From contig NZ_SBHM01000007.1 of NCBI RefSeq assembly GCF_004028095.1, positions 2,542,001 to 2,606,000 of the forward strand: a DNA stretch of 64,000 nt, read 5' to 3'. A program made the position numbers and the translations under genes. This DNA is from Paenarthrobacter ureafaciens. Its GTDB lineage: Bacteria; Actinomycetota; Actinomycetes; Actinomycetales; Micrococcaceae. Below the pieces are notes generated by a model, which was not told the origin of the DNA, did no database searches, and saw only the letters and a program-made list of their open reading frames with translations. Positions 17,161 to 26,069 of the stretch are shown piece by piece (the stretch's first letter is position 1; each line of letters opens with the position of its first letter).

Positions 17161-18321
17161 CTAGGCGAGACGAAAAGCCCCTTCGGCCGGCGTCACAGTG
17201 AAGATGTCCGGTGCGGTGTAGCCGGCTTCGGCGAAGGAACGCACGACGGCGTCGCGCACCTTGTGTTCCTCGCCCACCGGTGTCAGGGCGATGGCCGAGC
17301 CGCCGAAGCCGCCGCCGGTCATGCGGGTCCCGATGGCCCCGTTGGCACGGGCGGTGTCCACCGCAAGATCGAGTTCCGGGCAAGAGATTTCGAAGTCGTC
17401 CCGCATGGACGCATGGCTGGCATCCAGCAGCGGCCCGATGCTGGCCGGTCCTTGGGCGCCAAGCAATTCCACCGTTTGCAGCACCCGGTCGTTTTCGGTC
17501 ACCACATGCCGGACCCGCCGCATGGTTACCTCATCCAGCAGCCCGGAGGCCGCTTCCAGGTCTTCCACGCCAACATCCCGTAGCGCCGTGACTCCCAGCA
17601 CCTGGGCGCCGAGTTCACAGGAAGCCCTCCGGGAGGCGTATCCGCCGTCGGCGTGGGAGTGCGAGACCTTCGTGTCGATCACCAGGAGGACCAGTCCGGA
17701 AGCCTCGGCGTCGAACGGAACGAGTTCCACGTGCTGGTCCCTGCAGTCAAGGAACACGGCCTGTCCCTTGGCGCCGCGGAGCGAAGCGGACTGGTCCATG
17801 ATGCCTGTGGGGGCGCCCACAAAGATGTTTTCGGCCCGCTGCGTAGCGAGTACCAGTTCCTCGGCCGGAAGGTTGGCTCCGGTGAGCTCGTTGAGGGCGG
17901 TGATGACGGCGCACTCGATCGCGTGCGAGGAGGACAGGCCGGCGCCGAGGGGAACGTCGGAGTCCAGCAGGAGCTCGAAGCCGGGGACGCTGACGCCGCG
18001 CTCCTTCAGTGCCCAGGCGACGCCCAAGGGGTAGCGCGACCACCCTTCCCCGGAACCGGGTTCAAGGCCGTCGAGGCTGGCTTCGACCAAACCGTGCCCG
18101 CCGAAGGTGGACAGCAAGCGGACCGTTGAATCGTCGCGGACCCGCACAGCCACCTTGGCTGTCTTGTCGATGGCGAACGGCAGAACGAAGCCCTCGTTGT
18201 AGTCGGTGTGTTCCCCGATGAGGTTGACCCTCCCCGGTGCTTGCCAGACGCCGTCCGGGACTGTTCCGAATGCTTCATGGAACGCCGCGGTCAGGGTGAA
18301 GACATCGGTGCTGGTGGTCAT
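17161..18321 (-). CDS. galK: Galactokinase
   Basis: GHMP-family kinase that phosphorylates alpha-D-galactose to galactose 1-phosphate, 386 residues. It has the galactokinase signature GRVNLIGEHTDYNEGFVLP, the GHMP ATP loop PLGAGLSSSHAIE and motif 3, TGGGFGGSAIAL. The catalytic Asp is in GIMDQ. Its ATG overlaps the galT stop by four bases, so the two are translationally coupled in a galT-galK operon. galE is not in the window. Confidence 0.96.
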   Translation of the reverse strand: MTTSTDVFTLTAAFHEAFGTVPDGVWQAPGRVNLIGEHTDYNEGFVLPFAIDKTAKVAVRVRDDSTVRLLSTFGGHGLVEASLDGLEPGSGEGWSRYPLGVAWALKERGVSVPGFELLLDSDVPLGAGLSSSHAIECAVITALNELTGANLPAEELVLATQRAENIFVGAPTGIMDQSASLRGAKGQAVFLDCRDQHVELVPFDAEASGLVLLVIDTKVSHSHADGGYASRRASCELGAQVLGVTALRDVGVEDLEAASGLLDEVTMRRVRHVVTENDRVLQTVELLGAQGPASIGPLLDASHASMRDDFEISCPELDLAVDTARANGAIGTRMTGGGFGGSAIALTPVGEEHKVRDAVVRSFAEAGYTAPDIFTVTPAEGAFRLA

Positions 18322-19475
18322 GCGGGGGAGTCCTCCATGGTCTTGGCGGAGGCTGGTGCCACGGCAACGCTGCGCAGGCGGTCAGCCACTGCCTCCGGGG
18401 TGGTGTCGTTGATGAATGCGCCCATGGCGGCCTCCGATCCGGCAAGGTACTTCAGCTTATCCGCCGCCCGCCGCGGTGAGGTCAGTTGGAGGTGCAGCTG
18501 CCCGGACGGCCGGAGCACCGGGTCCAGCGGGGCCTGGTGCCACGCTGAGATGTAGGGCATGGGCGTTGGGTAGAGGGCATCCAGGCGCTTGAGAAGGTCA
18601 AGGTAGACGTGTGCCAACTCTTCCTTTTCCTCGCCCCTGAGGCCCGCCAGATCGGCCACATGGCGGTGGGGGACAAGGTGCACTTCCAGGGGCCACCGCG
18701 CCGCGAAGGGAACGTAGGCACTGAAGTGCTTGCCTTCGAGGACCATGCGGCTGCCGTCCTCCCTTTCCGCCCGCAGAAGGGATGCCGCCAGCGTTTCTTT
18801 CGCGCCGACATCGTCATAGTAGCGGCGGGCGACCGCACCCAGGTTCGCTGCCCGCGGCGTCACGTACGGGTAGGCGTAAATCTGGCCGTGGGGGTGGTGG
18901 AGTGTCACCCCGATGTCCGCACCACGGTTCTCGAACGGGAACACCTGTTTGACGCCGGGCAGGGCGCTGAGGGCTTCAGTCCGTTGAGCCCAGGCTTCGA
19001 TGACGGTCCGGGCGCGGGTTTCCCCCAGCTCCGCGAAGGATCCTGTGTGCTGCGGGGTGAAGGCGACCACCTCGCAGCGGCCCAATGCCGGTCCCTTGAG
19101 TCCATGGCCCCCGGTGGAAGGCGCCGGAGGGATGTCGCCCGCAACCGGTCCCAGGGACGGGAAGCGGTTCTCGAACACCACGACGTCGTAATCAGGTGCC
19201 GGGATCTCCGACGGATTCGCCGCCGTGGTGGGGCAAATGGGACATTGGTCGGCCGGCGGCAGATGGGTGCGGCTTTGGCGGTGGGCCGCGATGGCCACCC
19301 ATTCTCCGGACAACGCGTCGAACCGGACTTCGCCGGGTTCCCCGCGGGGCGGAAGGTCGCGGTGGTCCACCAAAGCCCCTGGCGGGCGCGAGGGGGTTTC
19401 CGGGTCATCGAAGTAGATCAACTCGCGGTTGTCCGAGAGGCGGGTGCTGGTAACGCGACGGCTCATGTGGACCAT
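18318..19475 (-). CDS. galT: Galactose-1-phosphate uridylyltransferase
   Basis: Leloir-pathway HIT-superfamily enzyme that exchanges UMP between UDP-glucose and galactose 1-phosphate, 385 residues. The zinc-site cysteines lie in DQCPICP and the active-site HPHG motif in TLHHPHGQIYAYPY. A further His cluster, VHLVPHRHVADL, belongs to the C-terminal half. The chosen ATG 19475 begins MVHMSRR; ATG 19466 is an alternative, and the frame stays open upstream to 19622 across the divergent promoter region. It is the first gene of galT-galK and divergent from the aldose 1-epimerase gene. Confidence 0.95.
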   Translation of the reverse strand: MVHMSRRVTSTRLSDNRELIYFDDPETPSRPPGALVDHRDLPPRGEPGEVRFDALSGEWVAIAAHRQSRTHLPPADQCPICPTTAANPSEIPAPDYDVVVFENRFPSLGPVAGDIPPAPSTGGHGLKGPALGRCEVVAFTPQHTGSFAELGETRARTVIEAWAQRTEALSALPGVKQVFPFENRGADIGVTLHHPHGQIYAYPYVTPRAANLGAVARRYYDDVGAKETLAASLLRAEREDGSRMVLEGKHFSAYVPFAARWPLEVHLVPHRHVADLAGLRGEEKEELAHVYLDLLKRLDALYPTPMPYISAWHQAPLDPVLRPSGQLHLQLTSPRRAADKLKYLAGSEAAMGAFINDTTPEAVADRLRSVAVAPASAKTMEDSPA

Positions 19476-19520
19476 GATTCCACAATCGCCCAAAAACGCA
19501 TAATTACTAACAAAACTTAA

Positions 19521-19532
19521 CATCGGCCGATG
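19521..19532. promoter_or_regulatory. Candidate operator (12-bp palindrome) between galT and the epimerase gene
   Basis: CATCGGCCGATG is a perfect palindrome. It lies between the divergent galT and aldose 1-epimerase genes, about where the -35 region of the latter would be (a -10-like TACGGT at 19549-19554 is 6 nt before its ATG). The regulator is unknown. Confidence 0.35.
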
Positions 19533-19560
19533 CTGCAGGCCGGACGAGTACGGTATTGCC

Positions 19561-20511
19561 ATGCCCGATTCTTCCGCGCCCCCAGCATCCACTCCCGAAA
19601 CCGCACCGCGCCGATACGCCACCGGCCGCCAGTTCGAACTCCGGCGAGGTGACGCCGTCGCCGTCGTTACCGAGTTGGCTGCCGGACTGCGGCTCTATGC
19701 GCGGGCGGGCGTGCACCTGACCGAAACGTACGGCGACGCGGACATCCCGCCGGGCGGCACGGGAATCACGCTCGCACCGTGGGCAAACCGCATCGAGGAC
19801 GGTGCGTGGTACCTCGACGGCGAGAAGCAGCAGCTGGACATCACCGAAGTTGCCCGCAACAACGCCAGCCACGGACTGCTCAGGAACACCGGGTACGCCC
19901 TGGTGGACGAATCTGAATTCTCCGTCACGCTCGAAGCCGCCGTCTTCCCACAGCACGGGTACCCGTTCCTGGTACGGCACCGCGTCCGTTACGAACTGGA
20001 CGCGGACATGGACCTTCGCGTCCGGCAAACCCTGGTGAACGACTCGACGGCGGACGCCCCCTTCGTCCTCGGCGCCCACCCCTATCTCCGGATCGGCGAG
20101 GTTGCGAGCGAGGACCTCACCCTCACCGTCAAGGCCGGTACGCGCCTGGTAGCCGATGAGCGGCTAATACCCCGCAGCGCAGCTGCGGTGGACGGGGAGT
20201 TCGACCTATCGGCAGGCAGAACCGTTGGCGGGCTGGACATCGATGCCTCCTACACGGACCTGGAGTTCGACGGCGGCATCGCGCGGCACACGTTGTCGGC
20301 ACCGGACGGACGCAGCGTCAGCCTGGTCCATGACCAGAGCGCCGGATACGTCCACGTCTTCGTGACCGACAAGTACCCCGGACGTCCCAAATCGGTGGCC
20401 ATGGAGCCCATGACCGGTCCTGCCAACGCCTTCAACAGCGGAGACGGGCTGCGCTGGTTGCCGCCGGGCGGTTCGTTCACCATGTCCTGGGGAATCACGG
20501 CGGCGCTTTAG
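19561..20511 (+). CDS. Aldose 1-epimerase family protein
   Basis: Mutarotase-family enzyme of 316 residues, expected to interconvert alpha and beta anomers of galactose or a related aldose. Family features include APWANRIEDG, the His in NASHGLLRNTG, the second His in GAHPYLRIG and the catalytic Glu in VAMEPMTGPANAFN. Its position opposite galT-galK supports a role in feeding alpha-galactose to galactokinase. TACGGT six bases before the ATG and no evident Shine-Dalgarno suggest a leaderless transcript. Confidence 0.9.
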   Translation: MPDSSAPPASTPETAPRRYATGRQFELRRGDAVAVVTELAAGLRLYARAGVHLTETYGDADIPPGGTGITLAPWANRIEDGAWYLDGEKQQLDITEVARNNASHGLLRNTGYALVDESEFSVTLEAAVFPQHGYPFLVRHRVRYELDADMDLRVRQTLVNDSTADAPFVLGAHPYLRIGEVASEDLTLTVKAGTRLVADERLIPRSAAAVDGEFDLSAGRTVGGLDIDASYTDLEFDGGIARHTLSAPDGRSVSLVHDQSAGYVHVFVTDKYPGRPKSVAMEPMTGPANAFNSGDGLRWLPPGGSFTMSWGITAAL

Positions 20512-20575
20512 CAGGACTTTCCCCGTCCGGGCCGCTCAGTTTCCCATACGGCCCGGGCTACGGAATTATGGGTTC

Positions 20576-21856
20576 ATGACGCCAACACCGGACGCCAAAA
20601 CCCGTAGTGACCGCCAAATTGCCGAAGATATCCCGTACGGCGTGCGCATAGCAGCAGCCTGGTCATGGCGGGTAGGCCTGATCCTGGTCATGATCGGCAT
20701 CCTGGTGTGGTTGCTCGGCAAGGTCAGCTTCCTCATCATTCCCGTCATGGTGGCCTCCCTCCTGGCGGGTCTGCTGTACCCGGTGGTGGTGTGGCTCCGC
20801 AAGCGGAAGGTACCCAACGGCCTGGCTGTCGCCATCACGGTCCTCGGCTTCATTGGGCTGATCTCCGGTTCGCTGGCTTTGGTGGGCCGTCAGCTTGTTT
20901 CCGGGTTCGGGGAATTGTGGCAGGAAGCGCTCGCCGGCATTCAACAGATCCAGACATGGCTTGCTGACGGACCGCTGCACCTGACCGCGGACCAGATCGA
21001 CCAGTACATTGCCGATGCTGCCAACGCCCTGCAGAACAACAGCAGCAGCATCCTCAGTGGTGCCCTGTCCTTCGGCAGCACCGCCGGGCATTTCGCCGCA
21101 GGCCTGGTCCTGGCGCTGTTCATCCTGATCTTCTTCCTCCTCGAGGGCCAGCGGATCTGGGCTTTTCTGGTCCGGCTCCTGCCGAAGAAGGCCCGTGCTG
21201 CCACTGACGGAGCCGGGCGGCGCGGTTGGACCTCCATGGTCAACTACGTACGCATCCAGATGTTCGTCGCCTTCGTCGACGCCGTGGGCATCGGCGTCGG
21301 TGCCGCCATCATCCAGGTACCACTGGCTCTGCCCTTGGCCGTGCTGGTTTTCATCGGTTCATTCATCCCCGTGGTCGGTGCCCTGGTTACCGGTGCCATC
21401 GCCGTGCTGCTTGCCCTGGTGGCCAACGGTCCGGTCAACGCGCTGATCATGTTGGCGATCGTCCTGCTGGTCCAGCAGCTGGAAAGCCACATCCTCCAGC
21501 CCCTGGTCATGGGCAAGGCCGTGGCACTGCATCCGGTGGCCGTCATCCTCACTGTGGCTGCTGGTTCCTACCTCGCAGGCATTCCCGGAGCGCTCTTCGC
21601 AGTCCCCATCCTCGCCGTAGTAAACACGGCCGTTCGGTACATTGCCGGCCGATCGTGGGAACATGATGGGGGACCGGGTGCCGTGGGGGCTCCAACGGCT
21701 GAAGGTTCGCCGGGACCGGACGGTGACTCCAACCTCAAGGACGCGGAGTTGCCCGTAGGTCAATCACGCGGCGCCACCGGTACCGAAAGCAAGGCCAGGG
21801 CTTCAGGAAGCATCCCCGAGGAGCGACCCGGAGCCGACACCACAAAAGGAGAATAG
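20576..21856 (+). CDS. AI-2E family transporter (UPF0118)
   Basis: Polytopic membrane protein of 426 residues in the AI-2 exporter (TqsA/PerM) family. N-terminal helices begin at SWRVGLILVMIGILVWLLG. A soluble region (about 105-160) is followed by more helices with the conserved stretches IGSFIPVVGALVTG and QQLESHILQPLVMGKAVALH. The C-terminal ~70 residues are hydrophilic. Members export autoinducer-2 or act as cation/proton antiporters; the cargo is not predictable here. Only 3 nt separate its stop from the ilvA GTG, so it is probably the first gene of an operon with ilvA and the rhomboid gene. Confidence 0.9.
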   Translation: MTPTPDAKTRSDRQIAEDIPYGVRIAAAWSWRVGLILVMIGILVWLLGKVSFLIIPVMVASLLAGLLYPVVVWLRKRKVPNGLAVAITVLGFIGLISGSLALVGRQLVSGFGELWQEALAGIQQIQTWLADGPLHLTADQIDQYIADAANALQNNSSSILSGALSFGSTAGHFAAGLVLALFILIFFLLEGQRIWAFLVRLLPKKARAATDGAGRRGWTSMVNYVRIQMFVAFVDAVGIGVGAAIIQVPLALPLAVLVFIGSFIPVVGALVTGAIAVLLALVANGPVNALIMLAIVLLVQQLESHILQPLVMGKAVALHPVAVILTVAAGSYLAGIPGALFAVPILAVVNTAVRYIAGRSWEHDGGPGAVGAPTAEGSPGPDGDSNLKDAELPVGQSRGATGTESKARASGSIPEERPGADTTKGE

Positions 21857-21859
21857 TCA

Positions 21860-23098
21860 GTGAATACCCTCGAAACCCTGCCCGTCACCCTGGACGATGT
21901 CCTTAAGGCGCAGGAGCTGCTCGAGGGCATTATTACCAAGACTCCCGTGGAGTCGTCCCGTGCCTTGGGAAGCCTCGTGGGCGGGAACGTCTTCTTCAAG
22001 TGTGAAAACCTCCAGCGCGCAGGATCGTTCAAGGTCCGCGGCGCCTATGTCCGGATGGCACGTTTGTCCGAGGAAGAGAAAAAGCGCGGTGTGGTTGCGG
22101 CCTCGGCCGGTAACCATGCCCAAGGCGTAGCGGTTGCTGCGAAAAGCCTTGGAATCAAAGCCCGGATCTACATGCCGTTGGGCGTGGCACTGCCCAAGCT
22201 GGCCGCCACGCGAAGCCACGGCGCAGAGGTGGTGCTGCACGGCCACAACGTGGACGAGGCACTCGCCGAAGCCGAACGCTACGCCAACGAGACCGGAGCG
22301 GTCTTCGTCCATCCCTTCGACAACGTGGACGTCGTAGCGGGACAGGGCACCATCGGCCTGGAGATCCTGGAGCAGATCCCCAACGTTGACACTGTCCTCA
22401 TGGGCGTCGGCGGTGGCGGACTGCTGGCCGGCGTGGCCGTGGCCATCAAGGCGAAGGCCAAGGAGCTCGGCCGGGAAATCCGCGTCATCGGCGTGCAGGC
22501 GGAGAACGCTGCCGCCTATCCGCCGTCCCTGGCCGCCGATGCCTTGGTGCCGCTGAAGAAGGTTTCCACCATGGCGGACGGCATTGCCGTGGGACGGCCG
22601 GGACAGTTGCCGTTCAGCATCATCCGCGAGCTGGTGGACGATGTAGTGACGGTCAGCGAGGACTCCCTGGCCCGGGCACTGATCTTCCTGCTAGAACGCG
22701 CCAAGATGGTTGTGGAACCGGCCGGTGCCGTGGGCGTAGCCGCACTGCTGGACGGCAAGATCGAGAACCCGGGGAACACCGCCGTCGTACTTTCCGGCGG
22801 CAACATCGATCCCATGCTGATGCTGAAAGTCATCCAGCGCGGCTTGTCCGCGGCCGGAAGGTTCATGACTGTCCGAATGATGCTTGACGACCGTCCGGGC
22901 TCGCTGGCCACCATCGCCCGGATCATCGCCGAAAACGACGCCAACGTCACCGGGCTGGACCACACCCGCCTGGGCGGCTCGATCAGCATGGGCGATGTGT
23001 CCATCACCATCAACCTGGAAACCAAGGGACACGAACACGGCGAACAGGTCCTTGGCGCGCTACGGGCCGAGGGCTTCCAGCCGATCGTGGTGCATTAA
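21860..23098 (+). CDS. ilvA: Threonine ammonia-lyase (threonine deaminase)
   Basis: PLP enzyme converting L-threonine to 2-oxobutyrate and ammonia, the first step toward isoleucine. The PLP lysine is Lys58 in GSFKVRGAY, the SAGNHAQGVA loop binds the substrate, and GVGGGGLLAG binds the cofactor phosphate. The 412-residue protein carries one C-terminal ACT domain (about 335-412, VRMMLDDRPGSLATIARII), unlike the two ACT-like modules of E. coli IlvA. Feedback control may therefore differ. GTG start with AAAGGAG upstream. The ilvA symbol follows common actinobacterial usage; a catabolic tdcB-like role is possible. Confidence 0.93.
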   Translation: MNTLETLPVTLDDVLKAQELLEGIITKTPVESSRALGSLVGGNVFFKCENLQRAGSFKVRGAYVRMARLSEEEKKRGVVAASAGNHAQGVAVAAKSLGIKARIYMPLGVALPKLAATRSHGAEVVLHGHNVDEALAEAERYANETGAVFVHPFDNVDVVAGQGTIGLEILEQIPNVDTVLMGVGGGGLLAGVAVAIKAKAKELGREIRVIGVQAENAAAYPPSLAADALVPLKKVSTMADGIAVGRPGQLPFSIIRELVDDVVTVSEDSLARALIFLLERAKMVVEPAGAVGVAALLDGKIENPGNTAVVLSGGNIDPMLMLKVIQRGLSAAGRFMTVRMMLDDRPGSLATIARIIAENDANVTGLDHTRLGGSISMGDVSITINLETKGHEHGEQVLGALRAEGFQPIVVH

Positions 23099-23107
23099 GG
23101 GGGCGGC

Positions 23108-23743
23108 ATGGTGCTTGGAAGACCTGACGGCTCCAGTGCAGAGACCCGGGAGTCGCTGGCGGCCAGGGCCAGGGGCGGCCTGCTGTTCATGGGCGGCTTC
23201 GTGGCACTGCTCTACGCCATCGAGTTCGTGAACACCCTGATGCTGCATGGACTGAACCGCACTTTCGGCCTGCGGTCCCGCACCTTTGACGGCGTCCTGG
23301 ACATCCTGACGTTTCCTTTGCTGCACGCCAACCTGAACCATCTGTTGTCCAACACCCTGCCCTTGCTGATCTTCGGGTTCCTGGTGTTCCTGGCCGGCCT
23401 GCGTGTTTTTATCACTGCCTTGGCGTTCAGCTGGCTGGGTTCGGGCCTGACCGTGTGGCTGATTGGCGGGGGAAGCGTCACAGTGGGCGCCTCCGGCCTG
23501 GTGTTCGGCCTGTTCGCGTTCTTGTTGGTCCGCGGGTTCTTCAACCGCAACTGGTGGCAGATCCTGCTGTCCGTTGTGCTGTTCATGGCGTACGGCGGCA
23601 TCCTCTTCGGAGTGTTGCCCACTGTCATGGGTTTCATCTCCTGGCAGGCCCACCTTGGCGGCGCGATCGGCGGCGTCGTTGCTGCCATCCTCCTTCGCCG
23701 CAAGCCCCGGGACACTCCAAGCAGCTCCCGCTTCCCCGTCTGA
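23108..23743 (+). CDS. Rhomboid family intramembrane serine protease
   Basis: Membrane protease of 211 residues with about six hydrophobic helices. It has HANLNHLLSN on helix 2, the catalytic Ser129 in VGASGLVFG and the catalytic His182 in WQAHLGGAIGG, so the Ser/His dyad is intact. The start ATG 23108 is 9 nt after ilvA, suggesting co-transcription. Substrates are unknown. Confidence 0.92.
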   Translation: MVLGRPDGSSAETRESLAARARGGLLFMGGFVALLYAIEFVNTLMLHGLNRTFGLRSRTFDGVLDILTFPLLHANLNHLLSNTLPLLIFGFLVFLAGLRVFITALAFSWLGSGLTVWLIGGGSVTVGASGLVFGLFAFLLVRGFFNRNWWQILLSVVLFMAYGGILFGVLPTVMGFISWQAHLGGAIGGVVAAILLRRKPRDTPSSSRFPV

Positions 23744-23752
23744 CCCAACTGA

Positions 23753-23800
23753 GTCGCATTAGTGCGCGTTTTGAGGGCTGAAAACGCGCACTAATGCGAC
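23753..23800. repeat. Long perfect inverted repeat (20-bp arms, 8-nt loop)
   Basis: The arm 23753-23772 (GTCGCATTAGTGCGCGTTTT) is exactly repeated in inverse orientation at 23781-23800. Flanking CAAC (23747-23750) and GTTG (23803-23806) could extend the stem past a 3-nt internal loop. It lies between the convergent rhomboid and greA genes. It may act as a terminator, but the perfect long arms suggest a dispersed palindromic repeat. Confidence 0.85.
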
Positions 23801-23827
23801 CTGGTTGGGGGAGTCGGGGACGCAAAA

Positions 23828-23862
23828 CGCCGGCCCTCCCACGCAAAGGGGAAGGGCCGGCG
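23828..23862 (-). terminator. Intrinsic terminator of greA
   Basis: CGCCGGCCCT (23828-23837) pairs with 23853-23862, with additional inner C/G pairing. On the minus strand the stem is followed by TTTTGCG. It lies 23 nt past the greA stop. Confidence 0.82.
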
Positions 23863-23885
23863 TCGTGCTTTAAGCGTTTGGTACT

Positions 23886-24380
23886 TCAGGCCGAGTACGG
23901 CTTGGCGGAAACGATCTCCACCGTGATTTCCTTGCCGTTGGGGGCGGTGTAGCTGAGCTTGTCGCCTTCCTTGTGGCCGATGATGGCGGCGCCCAGCGGG
24001 GACTTCTCGCTGAAGACGTCAATATCGGAGTCGCCGGCGATTTCGCGGGAACCGAGCAGGAACCGCTCTTCGTCACCGGCGATCTTGGCGACAACCAGCA
24101 TGCCGGGCTCGACGATTCCGTCGTCTGCGGGAGCCTCGCCGACCTGGGCGTCGCGCAGGAGCACCGTGAGCTGGCGGATGCGGGCTTCGATCTTGCCCTG
24201 CTCTTCCTTGGCTGCGTGGTAGCCGCCGTTTTCCTTAAGGTCGCCTTCCTGGCGTGCGGCTTCGATCTTCTGGACGATTTCCGCCCGGCCAGCGCCGGAA
24301 AGGTGGTCCAGCTCAGCCTTCAAGCGGTCGAAAGCTTCCTGGGTAAGCCAAGCTGCTGTGGCGCTGTTGGTGGTAGACAC
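23886..24380 (-). CDS. greA: Transcription elongation factor GreA
   Basis: Cleavage factor that rescues backtracked RNA polymerase, 164 residues. The N-terminal coiled coil carries the acidic tip in RQEGDLKENGGYHAAKEEQ and the C-terminal FKBP-like domain ends EKSPLGAAIIGHKEGD...YTAPNG. GTG 24380 is chosen because GGAG lies 7 nt upstream. The 152-nt gap to DUF4307 holds the presumed promoter and a weak hairpin (24466-24476 with 24492-24501). greA next to DUF4307 and mca matches M. tuberculosis Rv1080c-Rv1082. Confidence 0.97.
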   Translation of the reverse strand: MSTTNSATAAWLTQEAFDRLKAELDHLSGAGRAEIVQKIEAARQEGDLKENGGYHAAKEEQGKIEARIRQLTVLLRDAQVGEAPADDGIVEPGMLVVAKIAGDEERFLLGSREIAGDSDIDVFSEKSPLGAAIIGHKEGDKLSYTAPNGKEITVEIVSAKPYSA

Positions 24381-24532
24381 GGATTTCTCCTTTTGATCTG
24401 ACAAAGCAAAGACCCCGCCGAGGTGGCCACTCGTGAAACTCAGTAACCAACTTAACGGGGTTGAAGGTTTCATCCATTGTAGTAAATCCTTTGGATGAAC
24501 CCAAACTGGTTGCGTCGCGGGTCACATTTTTG

Positions 24533-24991
24533 TTATTTACCGCTATCCACGATCCAGCAGTTATCCACTACGCCGGAAACTGCCGGGGATTCCGTGGCCA
24601 GGACCGTCCGCTGGGCAGTGGTCCGCCCGCCGTCCGCGTCCTGCTCCGGATTGTTGGGACCAATTTCCACGACCTTCCAACCCACCACGGCAAACTTGGA
24701 ATCCATGGCCTTGATGGCACACTTGGCGGTTGCTGAAGGGGACTTGCTGACCTGGTAGTCCACCTCGGCCTGCGTCCCGTCCACAGTGCTGTAGCCGATG
24801 TCCTTGAACGTCACAGGGGCAGTGGCGGATCCGGTGGCAACGTAGGCGGCGAAGCCGATGCCCACCACCAGGGCGCCAATGACGATGTTTCGCTTGGCCT
24901 TCCGGCTCAGGCCGCGCTTTTGACCGCCGTAGCGATTGGCTAGGCTGTTGCTTGCCGGAAATTCGGTGGCCGATGGATCCTCAGAAGTCAC
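24533..24991 (-). CDS. DUF4307 membrane protein
   Basis: Conserved actinobacterial protein of 152 residues, function unknown. A hydrophilic N-terminus with ANRYGG precedes one transmembrane helix (about 34-54, NIVIGALVVGIGFAAYVA). An extracytoplasmic domain of about 95 residues has two cysteines (TAKCAIKA and VDNCWIVD) that could form a disulfide. The start codon is GTG. It lies between greA and the divergent mca gene, the same position as Rv1081c. Confidence 0.85.
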   Translation of the reverse strand: MTSEDPSATEFPASNSLANRYGGQKRGLSRKAKRNIVIGALVVGIGFAAYVATGSATAPVTFKDIGYSTVDGTQAEVDYQVSKSPSATAKCAIKAMDSKFAVVGWKVVEIGPNNPEQDADGGRTTAQRTVLATESPAVSGVVDNCWIVDSGK

Positions 24992-25065
24992 CCATCCAGT
25001 TTAGTGCCGATCCCGGCACCGCCGGCACAGCCTGCATCGCAACACCATGGAAGAGGAGCCGTCCC

Positions 25066-25968
25066 GTGACCGCGTCCAGCACTTCGGAGCAGCTTCGGTT
25101 GCTCGCCGTCCACGCACACCCGGACGATGAGTCCAGCAAAGGTGCGGCGACCATGGCAATGTATGCCGCCAACGGCGTCGAGGTCATGGTAGCCACGTGC
25201 ACGGACGGCTCACGCGGTGATATCCAGAACCCCGCCATGGAGGACGCTCCGCATCCCAAGCGGGATATGGCAGGGGCGCGCCGGCTGGAAATGGCCAACG
25301 CGGCCGCCGTCCTGGGCATCCGCCAACGGTGGCTCGGTTTCGTCGACTCCGGGCTGCCGGAAGGCGATCCGCTTCCCGCGCTTCCGCCGGGATGCTTCGC
25401 GTTGCAGCCGCTGGAGCGGGCCACTGCGCCATTGGTCCGGTTGGTCCGGGACTTCAAGCCGCACGTGATCATCAGCTACGACGAGAACGGCGGGTACCCC
25501 CACCCGGACCACATCATGGCCCACAAGGTCGCAGTTGAGGCCTTCGAAGCAGCAGGTGACCCCGCCAGGTATCCGGGCATCGGCGAACCGTGGCAGCCAA
25601 GCAAGCTGTACTACGATCGCGCTTTCAGCCCCGAGCGTTTCCGCGCCCTGCACTTCGCTTTGGAAGAGGCCGGCCTGCAGTCGCCGTACGCGGAAAGGCT
25701 CGCAGCGTGGTTGGAAGCCGACGCCGAAGGCCACACTCCGCCGGCTGCGGCCCATCAGACCACCACCCAGATCGACTGCGGGGACTTCTTCGGGAAGCGG
25801 GATGAGGCACTGAAGGCCCACAAGACCCAGATCGACCCCGTGGGTTTCTTCTTCGCGGTGTCTTCGGACTTCCAACGCACGGTGTGGCCGTGGGAGGACT
25901 ACACGCTCATCCAGTCAAAGGTGGAATCGGAACTGCCGGAAAAGGATCTCTTCGCGGGGATAAGATAG
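25066..25968 (+). CDS. mca: Mycothiol S-conjugate amidase
   Basis: Zinc amidase of the LmbE/PIG-L fold that cleaves mycothiol S-conjugates into a mercapturic acid and GlcN-Ins during detoxification of electrophiles and antibiotics. The 300-residue product has the zinc motif AHPDDE (His18, Asp21), TDGSRGD, and the third ligand region GGYPHPDHIMAH (His149). Length, the context next to DUF4307/greA and the downstream DUF255 gene favour Mca over the related deacetylase MshB. GTG 25066 has GAGGAG 8 nt upstream; longer in-frame starts would overlap the divergent gene. Confidence 0.93.
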   Translation: MTASSTSEQLRLLAVHAHPDDESSKGAATMAMYAANGVEVMVATCTDGSRGDIQNPAMEDAPHPKRDMAGARRLEMANAAAVLGIRQRWLGFVDSGLPEGDPLPALPPGCFALQPLERATAPLVRLVRDFKPHVIISYDENGGYPHPDHIMAHKVAVEAFEAAGDPARYPGIGEPWQPSKLYYDRAFSPERFRALHFALEEAGLQSPYAERLAAWLEADAEGHTPPAAAHQTTTQIDCGDFFGKRDEALKAHKTQIDPVGFFFAVSSDFQRTVWPWEDYTLIQSKVESELPEKDLFAGIR

Positions 25969-26069
25969 GGAGAGCCGGCTTTCTATCGTTTGTAGAAGTT
26001 GCCCGGACGCCCCCAGGCTTCCAGTTCCGCCCGGACCGGTATGCATCAACTCCCATAGAAGGTTTGAAC

